From assembly GCA_009845545.1 (NCBI GenBank), contig VXZK01000358.1, positions 1-32,832 of the forward strand: DNA of 32,832 bases, given 5' to 3'. Source of the stretch: Candidatus Poribacteria bacterium. GTDB taxonomy: Bacteria > Poribacteria > WGA-4E > WGA-3G. Shown in pieces: positions 22,731 through 30,839 of the stretch (the stretch's first letter is position 1; each line of letters begins with the position of its first letter). Both the position numbers and the translations under genes were made by a program. The notes under the pieces were generated by a model. The model saw nothing but the letters and a program-made list of their open reading frames with translations. It did not search any database and was not told where the DNA came from.

Positions 22731-24398
22731 TTAAGAACGTTTACGCCATTGCCGTCTTACGAGTTGACTGCTGACCCCTCCGACACATACGAGTGCGCAA
22801 AGGATCGGAAACCAATCACCGTAGCGGGTATAAAGTGTCTGTTGACGTTCCGTAGATGAAAGCAGGGGTACGGGTGCAATAAGCACCTCCTGCGTGGCGT
22901 TCGGTGTAATCATAGGTGTCATTATCCGACCGAATTTGTCCACAATACATGTAAACCCGCCATTTGCGCAGCGGAACACTGCTATTCGATTCTCAATCGC
23001 GCGGAAAGGTGCCATCGACAGATGCAGTTCGGGGAAAGCCGTCCCCTTGAACCAAGCATCGTTCGTGAAGATTCCCATCACTCTGGCACCTTTTTGTACC
23101 GGTCTACGAAATTCGTCTGGAAACACCGATTCAAAGCAGATCGAAGCACCAATCTCTACTTTCTGCGTGTCCGTCTTATCTTTAACGATGAACACAGGTA
23201 AAAGGTTTACTGTTTTTCCATGCGCAAAGGGTTCAAACTGGATAAAATCGGGGATAAAATCCGGGAGAAGGTTTTCCAACGGTACGTACTCTCCAAATGG
23301 AACGAGGTGCATCTTCGCATAGTCTCCCTGCATCTTCCCATCTGGAGATATTGAAAGGACGCGGTTGTATATCGGTTCATTTCTTTTATCTATATCTTTA
23401 GAAAATTTGCCGATGGCTTCGTCTGTTTTTCCTCTGTTAGCGGTCCCGACGAGTATCGGCATCGCTGTATCACGGAGCATTCGAGAAAACCTTCCGTAGG
23501 ATCTCGGCCACTCGCCTGTCAATGCTCGGCTCCGAATTGATGTTTCGGGCCATACAATTAAGTCAGGTGCCTCTCGGCTCGCTTTGTATGTCAAGTTGAT
23601 GTAACGCTGCAAAATCGCTGGGAATTGATTCACATTCCATTTCTGTAGTTGCGAGACATTACCGGGGACAAGTGCGACGTTTAAAGTTTCGGTGTCTGCC
23701 GGTACTGTGGCATTTGACTCACGGTCCAACGGTTCAGCACCTTGGAGTTGGAAGGCACCGTAACCGAAACAAAAGATTGTTAAAATCACTGGAAGCACTA
23801 AAGCCCGAATTTCTTGTCGCCACTGGTTGCGGTTACAAAGCAGGGTAGCAATGCCAGCATTGAAGAGCACAACCACAAAACTGATGCCGTGTACACTGAA
23901 GAGAGAAGCGACTTGTATACCGGGTAGATTGTTCCATTGCGAGTAGCCGATACTGCCCCACGGAAATCCTGTTATCATCCAACTCCGCACCCATTCCAAT
24001 GCTGTCCAGATGCAGGCAGCGGCAAGTGGAAATAGTGCGCCGGAACGCACCGGTACACACTTCATCAGTGCGGCGAAAACTGCAAAATAGAGTCCGGTAT
24101 AACCGACAAGGAGTAGATAGGCGACTATCGTAATGAAGATATTCGCGTAGGGATAGAGAAGGGCAATAGCGGGGAGTAATCCTGCGAAAAATAGAAAACC
24201 TGTTAGATAACCGATCCAGAACGCGGACTTCCAACCTGTTGCCCGCGTGAGTGCAATGAAAAATGGCACCATCGCGATCCAAGCGAACGGATAGAGGTTT
24301 ACATTCGGGAAGCTCAGAAACAGCAAGAGTGCTGAAAGTATCGCGAGTAGCCAATGTTGGTGGCGTTTCAAAAGGTTTTCCGTAGGAGTATCCCCCAT
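22731..24398 (-). CDS. lnt: Apolipoprotein N-acyltransferase
   Basis: 555 residues. About seven N-terminal membrane segments (15-230) are followed by a periplasmic nitrilase-like domain (about 240-505) and a last membrane helix. The Glu-Lys-Cys triad is visible in IVWPETSI, YAKMHLVPFGEYVP and GASICFESVFP. It adds the third acyl chain to the N-terminal cysteine of lipoproteins before Lol-dependent sorting; the lol genes lie 6 kb downstream. A near-consensus promoter precedes it and the leader is only about 20 nt, with no clear Shine-Dalgarno. prfB follows after 19 nt. Confidence 0.96.
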   Translation of the reverse strand: MGDTPTENLLKRHQHWLLAILSALLLFLSFPNVNLYPFAWIAMVPFFIALTRATGWKSAFWIGYLTGFLFFAGLLPAIALLYPYANIFITIVAYLLLVGYTGLYFAVFAALMKCVPVRSGALFPLAAACIWTALEWVRSWMITGFPWGSIGYSQWNNLPGIQVASLFSVHGISFVVVLFNAGIATLLCNRNQWRQEIRALVLPVILTIFCFGYGAFQLQGAEPLDRESNATVPADTETLNVALVPGNVSQLQKWNVNQFPAILQRYINLTYKASREAPDLIVWPETSIRSRALTGEWPRSYGRFSRMLRDTAMPILVGTANRGKTDEAIGKFSKDIDKRNEPIYNRVLSISPDGKMQGDYAKMHLVPFGEYVPLENLLPDFIPDFIQFEPFAHGKTVNLLPVFIVKDKTDTQKVEIGASICFESVFPDEFRRPVQKGARVMGIFTNDAWFKGTAFPELHLSMAPFRAIENRIAVFRCANGGFTCIVDKFGRIMTPMITPNATQEVLIAPVPLLSSTERQQTLYTRYGDWFPILCALVCVGGVSSQLVRRQWRKRS

Positions 24399-24423
24399 AT
24401 TTTATCACATTGAACTTACTTTA

Positions 24424-24452
24424 ATTTTAAACTGCAGAATGTGATATGTCAA
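24424..24452 (-). promoter_or_regulatory. Strong sigma70-type promoter of lnt-prfB
   Basis: TTGACA (24447-24452) and TAAAAT (24424-24429) are 17 nt apart on the minus strand. The predicted start is near 24417, about 20 nt before the ATG. Confidence 0.65.
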
Positions 24453-24482
24453 GAAATTTTACTGGTCCGTTTTCGTTTTCTG

Positions 24483-26681
24483 CTAAAAAAGATTCGTTTT
24501 CAATAGATGGGCGATTTTGATGAACACTATCCGCTCGGTGTCTCCGTCTACATCTCGGTTATCGTTATAGACAATAAAGAAATTGCTTTCGGGCCGATAC
24601 TCATAAGCAAAAAGTGCGAAGACTCTACGTTCTTTCTCTAACGTGAATTGAGCACTCGCTCTTGCATACATCCGCTGCGCAAATTGATAGTTCACGATGA
24701 AACGGCGCGTCCACTCCGAGAGTTGCCATTGCGTTGTCTCCGGTGCTCTTTCATGGAGTCGTTGTAGAATAAGCTCAAAACTGAGTTTAGCAGTGGGACG
24801 AATGGTAATTTCTGGACGGATAAAGAAGGTGTCTTTATTATCGCGGACACCGAAGCTGCCGGTGTTTCGGATTTGCACGTATTTTGGCGGAAACCAGCCA
24901 GCAAAAAATCGCACTGTTCTGTCAGTCAAAGGTTCGTTGTTATCGTTAACATGGTAGTACCACTCTGGGCCGAGAAGAAAAAAGATGTTATTAACACCGA
25001 GGAGTCCGCTAAAACGTGCTCTATGGTTTGTGAGTTCGCCTGCGTGGTTCACGAGTCGTTCGTATTCGGCTTCACCTCGGAGCCTTTCGAGAGTCCCTTT
25101 GTATTGTTTGTTATAGCGGCTTCTAATGACCAATCCACGTCTGTCAACGCGCGGGATAAATCCGGTTTCGGGATTAAAATGTTCTCCAATGTCTGCGTAA
25201 ACCGCATCTAACGAGAACACATTTGTCCGACGCGCGAGTTGAACAAAGATCAGATCGTCTGCCGTGCTGTCTGCCATCTTGAGTCCGCCTGCCTTCCATT
25301 CTCTGGCGTATTCCAGATTCAGATTCACGTCTGCTGGTAGTTGAACGCGGGCATCGACGCCACCGGCGCGGTCATAAGTGCTGCCGCGTTGCTTATTGAC
25401 CCCTAACAACCCAACAGATGACGTTTTTCCGAGTTCCCGCTGCAACCGAAAAACAGAGTAGTTGTAGTTCGCAAGGGGCAACTCACCTTCTTCTATCTCT
25501 TTATCTGGGTTTTCTGGTCCCGCGACGGCTTCCATAAAGGCGAGATTGTATTTGCTGAATTTTCCGATAACCTTGCCACCGCCGATCAAATCTTCGACCC
25601 GTCGGCTATAGAATAGGTCAATCGGCATCTGAAAGAGTTCGTTGCCTTCAAGGAAAAATGGACGTTTCTCAGGGAAACGGAGCGGAATATCACTGAGATT
25701 TACGAGGTCAGGATCTGCCTCAATTTGTGCGAAGTCTGGGTTTAATGTTAGATCAACTGTGAAATCTTTAATAGGATACCGCAGGTCTAATCCGGCATCC
25801 GGTTTCACTTCAACAGTTGTCTCTCCATCTCCATCTTCGGGTTGCGAGCCTTGCGGTTTTAGCGTAGCATACGGTTTGAATTTCACGGGTCGCTTCGTAA
25901 CAAGGTCAGCGATCGGGAGGTCTGTTAGTTTCCCGAATTTGGAAACAGCGTATTGACGTTCGCCGAGATCTGCCCAGGTCTGTTCTTCAGCGAGGGCTTC
26001 GTCATTTCTCCAAAAGTTTATACCCCACGTTGCGATGTCGCTTGCTTTCGAGAATCGGAGTTCGGCAAACGGAATCGCAAATTCTGCTGTCCACTTGTCT
26101 ATCTCTTTTGCTGCTTGCCCTTGCCAATCACAATCCCATGAGATAGCTGTTCCGATGCTCGATGAACCGGTGCGTCTGTTTGTGCCTTCATTAATCAACC
26201 GCCGATCGGTTTGTGTACCGAGTGGGTTCAAGGCAAAAGCATAACAATTCCTGCCGTCAAGAAAAGTGTCGATTAGCACCTCAACATGATCATCGGAGAA
26301 GAAGAAAGAGTCGCGTCGGGTTTGATTTGCTGCGAGGTTGTCCATATCGGTCTTGAAACATTCAAACGCCACATAGAGTTTATTTGCGTCGTAAACGAGG
26401 TAGATAGTCGTTGGCTGTGTCGCTGGTTCGCCGCGCTGTGGTTCAAATTGAATGAGTCCGCTGGTTTTCGCGCTATTTTGCCAGCACGTGTCATCTAATT
26501 TTCCATCAATTTTCGGTGGGGTTTCCGTTCGGATGGCTTTAATCTCTCGGTGTGTAGAAGTTTCAGCGGGTTTGTGATCTGTGTCTGCCGGAAATGCTTT
26601 CCCCACTAACACATAGAGCGCGAAATAAGTGGTCAACGTAAAAAGATATAAGTTTCCAAGCCGTGCTTTAATTGTTCGCAT
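24483..26681 (-). CDS. DUF5916-type outer-membrane protein with N-terminal CBM9-like domain
   Basis: 732 residues. A hydrophobic N-terminal segment (about 10-32) is a likely signal peptide. Residues about 45-235 form a carbohydrate-binding family 9-like domain (PKIDGKLDDTCWQNSA, YLVYDANKLYVAFECF, DDHVEVLIDTFLDGRNCYAFALNPLG, WTAEFAIPFAELRF). Then comes the DUF5916 region, opening with DLRYPIKDFTVDLTLNPDFAQIEADPDLVNLS and RFPEKRPFFLEG, and a long run of alternating strands ending in F. This fits an outer-membrane barrel of unknown cargo. Its AAGGAGG lies about 18 nt before the ATG, too far to be ideal, but no other start exists in the frame. It stands alone, divergent from the propeller gene. 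Confidence 0.8.
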   Translation of the reverse strand: MRTIKARLGNLYLFTLTTYFALYVLVGKAFPADTDHKPAETSTHREIKAIRTETPPKIDGKLDDTCWQNSAKTSGLIQFEPQRGEPATQPTTIYLVYDANKLYVAFECFKTDMDNLAANQTRRDSFFFSDDHVEVLIDTFLDGRNCYAFALNPLGTQTDRRLINEGTNRRTGSSSIGTAISWDCDWQGQAAKEIDKWTAEFAIPFAELRFSKASDIATWGINFWRNDEALAEEQTWADLGERQYAVSKFGKLTDLPIADLVTKRPVKFKPYATLKPQGSQPEDGDGETTVEVKPDAGLDLRYPIKDFTVDLTLNPDFAQIEADPDLVNLSDIPLRFPEKRPFFLEGNELFQMPIDLFYSRRVEDLIGGGKVIGKFSKYNLAFMEAVAGPENPDKEIEEGELPLANYNYSVFRLQRELGKTSSVGLLGVNKQRGSTYDRAGGVDARVQLPADVNLNLEYAREWKAGGLKMADSTADDLIFVQLARRTNVFSLDAVYADIGEHFNPETGFIPRVDRRGLVIRSRYNKQYKGTLERLRGEAEYERLVNHAGELTNHRARFSGLLGVNNIFFLLGPEWYYHVNDNNEPLTDRTVRFFAGWFPPKYVQIRNTGSFGVRDNKDTFFIRPEITIRPTAKLSFELILQRLHERAPETTQWQLSEWTRRFIVNYQFAQRMYARASAQFTLEKERRVFALFAYEYRPESNFFIVYNDNRDVDGDTERIVFIKIAHLLKTNLF

Positions 26682-27016
26682 CGGTTTACGTATGCAGAGC
26701 CTCCTTTTGTTTTTTGTAGAGTCTGCTTGCGATTTTAGCGCACATCTATTTTTCTGTCAATAGAAAAGGAAGGGGCAACGGAAGTATTCTGTTTTCCCTT
26801 AATTTCGATTTTCCGTTGATAGGATATTCGCTGTAGGAGCGATCTCCCGGTCGCTCTTGTTTTTTTTAAATCGGAAACCAACAGCCGAAAACTGATTTGC
26901 GTTGAATTTTTCTCGTTTATGTGGTAGATTATCCAATAGATCTTATAATGATTTATTTGTCAGTTTTAGTTGGCGTATGAAAAAATGGTAAGAAGTATCA
27001 TATTGGAGCTCAACTC
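26682..27016. other. Intergenic region between divergent DUF5916 and propeller genes
   Basis: No coding sequence is seen. The region holds an inverted copy of the CGCTCCTACAG repeat with a + strand hairpin and T-tract (26832-26868), a trace of the CAGTTTTCGG-type low-complexity repeat (about 26872-26896), a perfect TATAAT at 26944-26949 without a matching -35, and a GGAG ribosome site 8 nt before the ATG at 27017. Confidence 0.5.
26832..26856 (-). repeat. REP-like CGCTCCTACAG repeat, inverted copy, terminator-like
   Basis: GAGCGA (26837-26842) and TCGCTC (26851-26856) form a 6-bp stem with an 8-nt loop. On the + strand it is followed by TTG and eight Ts, so it could terminate + transcription, although no + gene precedes it. 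Confidence 0.6.
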
Positions 27017-29542
27017 ATGACATGTTATGAAAATCTCACGGATCAACCGAAAAAGTTAGTGCTACCATGGATAATCTCCACAGCCTTTGCTGTTTTAATT
27101 TTACTACTCATCGGTGTCGGGCCACAGTACTTTTCGACTTTCCAAAAACCGTACAATTTAAATGCCACCTCGGAACCGACTGTTGAGATAATTGAAGCAC
27201 TGATTGTTTTAGACACACCATCGAAACCCGCGATTCACAATCAGACAGGAAATTTGGCTACTCCCAGTAAAAATCTCGGAGCAGGTCAGAGACTGGATAC
27301 GCCACTTTTTGCTGCAGTTGCAGCTGACGAAACCGAGCTGTTGACACCGAATTCGCAGTGGGTCCAAACAAAGGGGCCGGAAGGCGGAAGGGTAGTCAGT
27401 TTTTTCACCACAACGCCCGGTGACATTTATGCTGGAACCGCTGCAGGGCTGTATAAACTTACAGATGGAAAACAGGTATGGCAACTCACCACCAGTGAGG
27501 CACCGGAAGCATTCACTGTGTATAACGAAATCGGGTGGTGGCCGATGACAGAACGTCGCGATACCTTATACTTTGCCACCGATACAGGGGTATTCGCCTC
27601 CATAGATCGGGGCGAAACTTGGAATACGCGCGGAATGCACCCGAAAGGGCTTCCTACTGGAATAGCGATAACGGATGGTATACATGAATCGGAACCCGAT
27701 ATTTTAATCTATCTTGCTCTTGCTAACGGAATATACCGGTCCGAGGATGCTGGAAAATCGTGGCTGCCTCTGAGGGATGGTCTGGTGGGCAAAAAAATTC
27801 GCGGACTCACCACGGTAGAAAACACCGTATTCGCGGGGACCGACGATGGGCTCTATCGTCTTAAGGCAGGAACGTGGGAACGACTCTCCGTCACTCAGAC
27901 AGATAGTCGTGGACAAAAACGACCAATTCACGCCTTAGCCGTTGCGGGGTCGCGCCTCTATGCCGCTATAGGAGAGCAATTCACAAGTGAAGTTGGAACG
28001 CAGGTTGAAACAATAATGACAGGTAGTACCTGGTGGTCACTTTACCGTTCAACCGACTTGGGCGATACATGGTACGCTGTAGATCCGAGAAAAAAATTGG
28101 AGAATAAAAGAGCATTGCAAAATGGGTCTGTTGTTGAATCCTCAACGGTTGTCATAAATTTTAAAAATCCGCATCTCGCTTCTGAAACCGATCTGGCACC
28201 ATCTGTCAAGATATTCGCATCAAAAGCAAGAGTTGTCGTAAGAGACCGTCAGAATCAATATTACTCAATGGATACTGGTGAAACTTGGACATCTTTGGAT
28301 TTACACGACCTATTAGATGATCGGCAGCATGTTATTCCGTCTGTTGTGATGCTGGACGCAAATACCTTCTATATAGGTAGCGAAACAGGCATTCATCGAA
28401 CAACCGATGCCGGTCAATCGTGGCATCAATTCAACACCGGGCTTGCAAGTAGAGATGTCACAGATTTAGTCGCTGCTAACGGTAAACTCTACGCGAAGAT
28501 AACAGATGGGATTGTTACTTCAACCGACGGTGGCGAATCGTGGACACCACTTCCTATTGGTGGAATTGATAATATTACGGATTTAGCAGCATTTGACGGA
28601 AGTGTTTACGCAAGGGGCGAAAAAAATATGTTAACCCGATTTTTTCGTTTATCTATTGATGAGGATAGATTTATTGCCATTCTTGAAACTCCCAATTTTG
28701 AAAAAGTCAAGTCAGATGAACAGGAGTGGTTGAACAGAATAGAGGATCCGTTTCGGGATGCCCTTACGGAGGAGGCTAAGCAGGGCCTCGAGATCGAGAT
28801 GGATGAACCAATAGATCTTGAAGATTACGATCCGGACAAGTTAAGTGCCGCACTCAATAAGCGTTTTCAAGACTTAGATGCGATTCTCTCGTTGTCTCGT
28901 TTAGGAGACTTTGTCGTCAGAGACGAGACATACTATGTTGAACGCAGGCAGAAACTTTTTAGATGGAAACCCGGGGCGACTGTATGGTATGATACTGGAT
29001 TACCAATAGAAGAAGAACGGACGGCTCCCGCTCAGCCCAATAAAGTTCCTTATGTTCCCGGTTTTCAAGTTCAACCGGGTCTAAAATTTGCTGTGTCGGG
29101 TCAGACCATTTACGTCGGTACGGGAAATGGAGCTCTATTTCAATCGTTTGATGAAGGAGACACCTGGAACAATATTACAGCGAACCTCCCATTTCCTATT
29201 TCGGGATTCAATATCGCCTTCGCGGGATCAACCGTTTACATAGCAACCGACAAAGGTGTAATATATTCCAGAGATGGGAGCGATTGGCACGAAACAGCCG
29301 ACATGGATGGCACAATGCTGGTTATAGACAGATTTGCTGTGGATGGCACGACGGTATACGGTGTTTTAGACATCCACGCGCATCCAGAGCGATATGTGTA
29401 TCAATTGAAAGAGAATTCTGACATGTGGAAACAGGTTACACCAGAAATTATGAATCGTGTCACTTCACTCACTATTGATGACAATACGCTTTATGTAGGA
29501 ACCATTGGTCGTGGCGTGATCCGCTTTACACTCGACGAATAA
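27017..29542 (+). CDS. Membrane-anchored Asp-box (BNR) beta-propeller protein
   Basis: 841 residues. A short cytoplasmic N-terminus (1-14) and one membrane helix (about 15-36, VLPWIISTAFAVLILLLIGVG) are followed by a linker and a large extracytoplasmic domain. That domain has eight Asp-box motifs (S/T-x-D-x-G-x-x-W type): SIDRGETW 195-202, SEDAGKSW 242-249, STDLGDTW 345-352, SMDTGETW 417-424, TTDAGQSW 462-469, STDGGESW 502-509, SFDEGDTW 710-717 and SRDGSDW 751-757. This is sortilin/YCF48-like propeller architecture, probably one or two propellers, interrupted by an acidic helical insert (about 550-630). No sialidase catalytic residues are evident. From memory, similar extracytoplasmic parts occur behind regulatory domains in Poribacteria; none is present here. 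A sensor or binding role is inferred only. Confidence 0.78.
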   Translation: MTCYENLTDQPKKLVLPWIISTAFAVLILLLIGVGPQYFSTFQKPYNLNATSEPTVEIIEALIVLDTPSKPAIHNQTGNLATPSKNLGAGQRLDTPLFAAVAADETELLTPNSQWVQTKGPEGGRVVSFFTTTPGDIYAGTAAGLYKLTDGKQVWQLTTSEAPEAFTVYNEIGWWPMTERRDTLYFATDTGVFASIDRGETWNTRGMHPKGLPTGIAITDGIHESEPDILIYLALANGIYRSEDAGKSWLPLRDGLVGKKIRGLTTVENTVFAGTDDGLYRLKAGTWERLSVTQTDSRGQKRPIHALAVAGSRLYAAIGEQFTSEVGTQVETIMTGSTWWSLYRSTDLGDTWYAVDPRKKLENKRALQNGSVVESSTVVINFKNPHLASETDLAPSVKIFASKARVVVRDRQNQYYSMDTGETWTSLDLHDLLDDRQHVIPSVVMLDANTFYIGSETGIHRTTDAGQSWHQFNTGLASRDVTDLVAANGKLYAKITDGIVTSTDGGESWTPLPIGGIDNITDLAAFDGSVYARGEKNMLTRFFRLSIDEDRFIAILETPNFEKVKSDEQEWLNRIEDPFRDALTEEAKQGLEIEMDEPIDLEDYDPDKLSAALNKRFQDLDAILSLSRLGDFVVRDETYYVERRQKLFRWKPGATVWYDTGLPIEEERTAPAQPNKVPYVPGFQVQPGLKFAVSGQTIYVGTGNGALFQSFDEGDTWNNITANLPFPISGFNIAFAGSTVYIATDKGVIYSRDGSDWHETADMDGTMLVIDRFAVDGTTVYGVLDIHAHPERYVYQLKENSDMWKQVTPEIMNRVTSLTIDDNTLYVGTIGRGVIRFTLDE

Positions 29543-29566
29543 AGCGGATAGACTTCGGTTTCCGCT
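29521..29566 (+). terminator. Possible terminator with alternative hairpins at the propeller gene end
   Basis: CCGCTTTA (29521-29528) pairs with TAAAGCGG (29540-29547); alternatively AGCGGA (29543-29548) pairs with TCCGCT (29561-29566). A GGTTTTATAA follows the second stem. The T-tract is short, so this is tentative. Confidence 0.35.
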
Positions 29567-29697
29567 ACGAGGTTTTATAAATTAAAATATGTCGGTAATG
29601 TTATTATAAAGGACAGGTATCAATCAAGAAATCCCTCCAATCCTGAAAATCCCGCTTCTGACCACTGATAACTGATACCCATTTCTCTGAAAACCGA

Positions 29698-29726
29698 TTG
29701 ACAGTCTCCACAATCTGTGATAAACT
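29698..29726 (+). promoter_or_regulatory. Strong promoter of the D-2-hydroxyacid dehydrogenase gene
   Basis: TTGACA (29698-29703) and TAAACT (29721-29726) are 17 nt apart. The predicted start is near 29733, a leader of about 48 nt. Confidence 0.65.
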
Positions 29727-29780
29727 TCGGCTTATGTGAACGACTATCACAAGTAATTTTTACAGCGAAGGAGACTATCA

Positions 29781-30728
29781 ATGGCTAAAATCAAGGTGCT
29801 GATCGCGAGTGGGATCAGCCAAGAGGTTGCGGATATGCTGCAAGATGCCCCACCGGAGATGGAAATAAATTTTTTACCGGAAGGCCAGCAGCTCAGCGAT
29901 CACCTTTCAGATGTCGAAATTCTCTATGGAACGGTGTCCGAGGCGGCATTCCCTCATGCGAAATCCCTTCAGTGGGTCATGCAGCCTTTTGTCGGCGTGG
30001 AAGGGTCAATGTATCCTGCCTTTAAAGAGAGTGATATTACACTGATAAACAGCAGACGCTTATACGGACCCCAACTCGCTGAGCACGCGTTTGCACTACT
30101 TCTTGCTCTGACACGCGGGATTAACACACAACTCGATTTGATGCGAGATAAGGCATGGAAATGGCTGCCTTGTGTGGAAGTGGCGGGAATGACGATGGGT
30201 GTGCTGGGACTCGGTGGTATCGGTAGGGCAGTCGCACAACGCGCAAAGGCGTTTGAGTTCAACGTGCTCGCTGTCGATCCAGAACCGATGGAAAAGCCGG
30301 ACACGGTTGATGAATTGGGACAACTGGATTGGTTGCCGGAGTTTTTATCGCGTTGCGACGTTCTAACGGTCTGCTGTCCTATCACGCCAGAAACCCATAA
30401 ACTGCTATCTCATGCAGAATTCGATGCCTTACCAGAGGGTAGTTTCTTCATTAATGTCAGTCGCGGTAGGGTGGTTGACGAAGAAGCACTGATTGCGGCC
30501 CTGGAAAGCGGGAGATTGGCGGGTGCGGGGTTAGATGTCACTTACACCGAACCGTGTCCAGCAGACAATCCGTTATGGACGCTTCCGCACGTTATCTTAA
30601 CGTCCCATACCGCGGGCGCATCGCAGAACATCGCCAAACGCGCGATGGAATTGTTTATTGAGAATATGCACAAATATGTAAATGGAGAACCTTTAACCAA
30701 CGTAGTAGACAAGGAAAAAGGGTATTAA
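29781..30728 (+). CDS. D-isomer-specific 2-hydroxyacid dehydrogenase family protein
   Basis: 315 residues. An NAD(P)-dependent enzyme reducing 2-keto acids to D-2-hydroxy acids or the reverse. The Rossmann motif is GVLGLGGIGRAVA (140-152), with D166 after the second strand suggesting NAD preference. The catalytic residues are R228 (NVSRGRVVDE), E257 (YTEPCP) and H276 (LTSHTAG). The E-box reads LDVTYTEPCP rather than the more common LDVFEEEPLP. Relatives include glyoxylate/hydroxypyruvate and phosphoglycerate reductases; the substrate is not predictable. AAGGAG precedes the ATG by 8 nt. It stands alone behind a good promoter. Confidence 0.9.
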   Translation: MAKIKVLIASGISQEVADMLQDAPPEMEINFLPEGQQLSDHLSDVEILYGTVSEAAFPHAKSLQWVMQPFVGVEGSMYPAFKESDITLINSRRLYGPQLAEHAFALLLALTRGINTQLDLMRDKAWKWLPCVEVAGMTMGVLGLGGIGRAVAQRAKAFEFNVLAVDPEPMEKPDTVDELGQLDWLPEFLSRCDVLTVCCPITPETHKLLSHAEFDALPEGSFFINVSRGRVVDEEALIAALESGRLAGAGLDVTYTEPCPADNPLWTLPHVILTSHTAGASQNIAKRAMELFIENMHKYVNGEPLTNVVDKEKGY

Positions 30729-30730
30729 TA

Positions 30731-30760
30731 GTTATCAGTTGTCGGTTTTCAGTTGTCAGT
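30731..30760. repeat. CAGTTGTC/CAGTTATC low-complexity repeat
   Basis: Three imperfect CAGTTGTC-like units directly after the dehydrogenase stop. Traces of the same words occur at 29673-29692, about 26872-26896 and 21541-21602. Confidence 0.45.
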
Positions 30761-30839
30761 AGGCGAGGTTTCCTACCCCTGTAGCCTTGTGAAACATATT
30801 CATCCGCTTATCGACTGCCCAGTCACTCAAATCCGCATT

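Noticed and set aside
23833-24408. Open frame of 191 codons on the minus strand overlapping lnt
   Set aside because: Same strand but a different frame from lnt, which has clear membrane segments there; no domain is recognisable.
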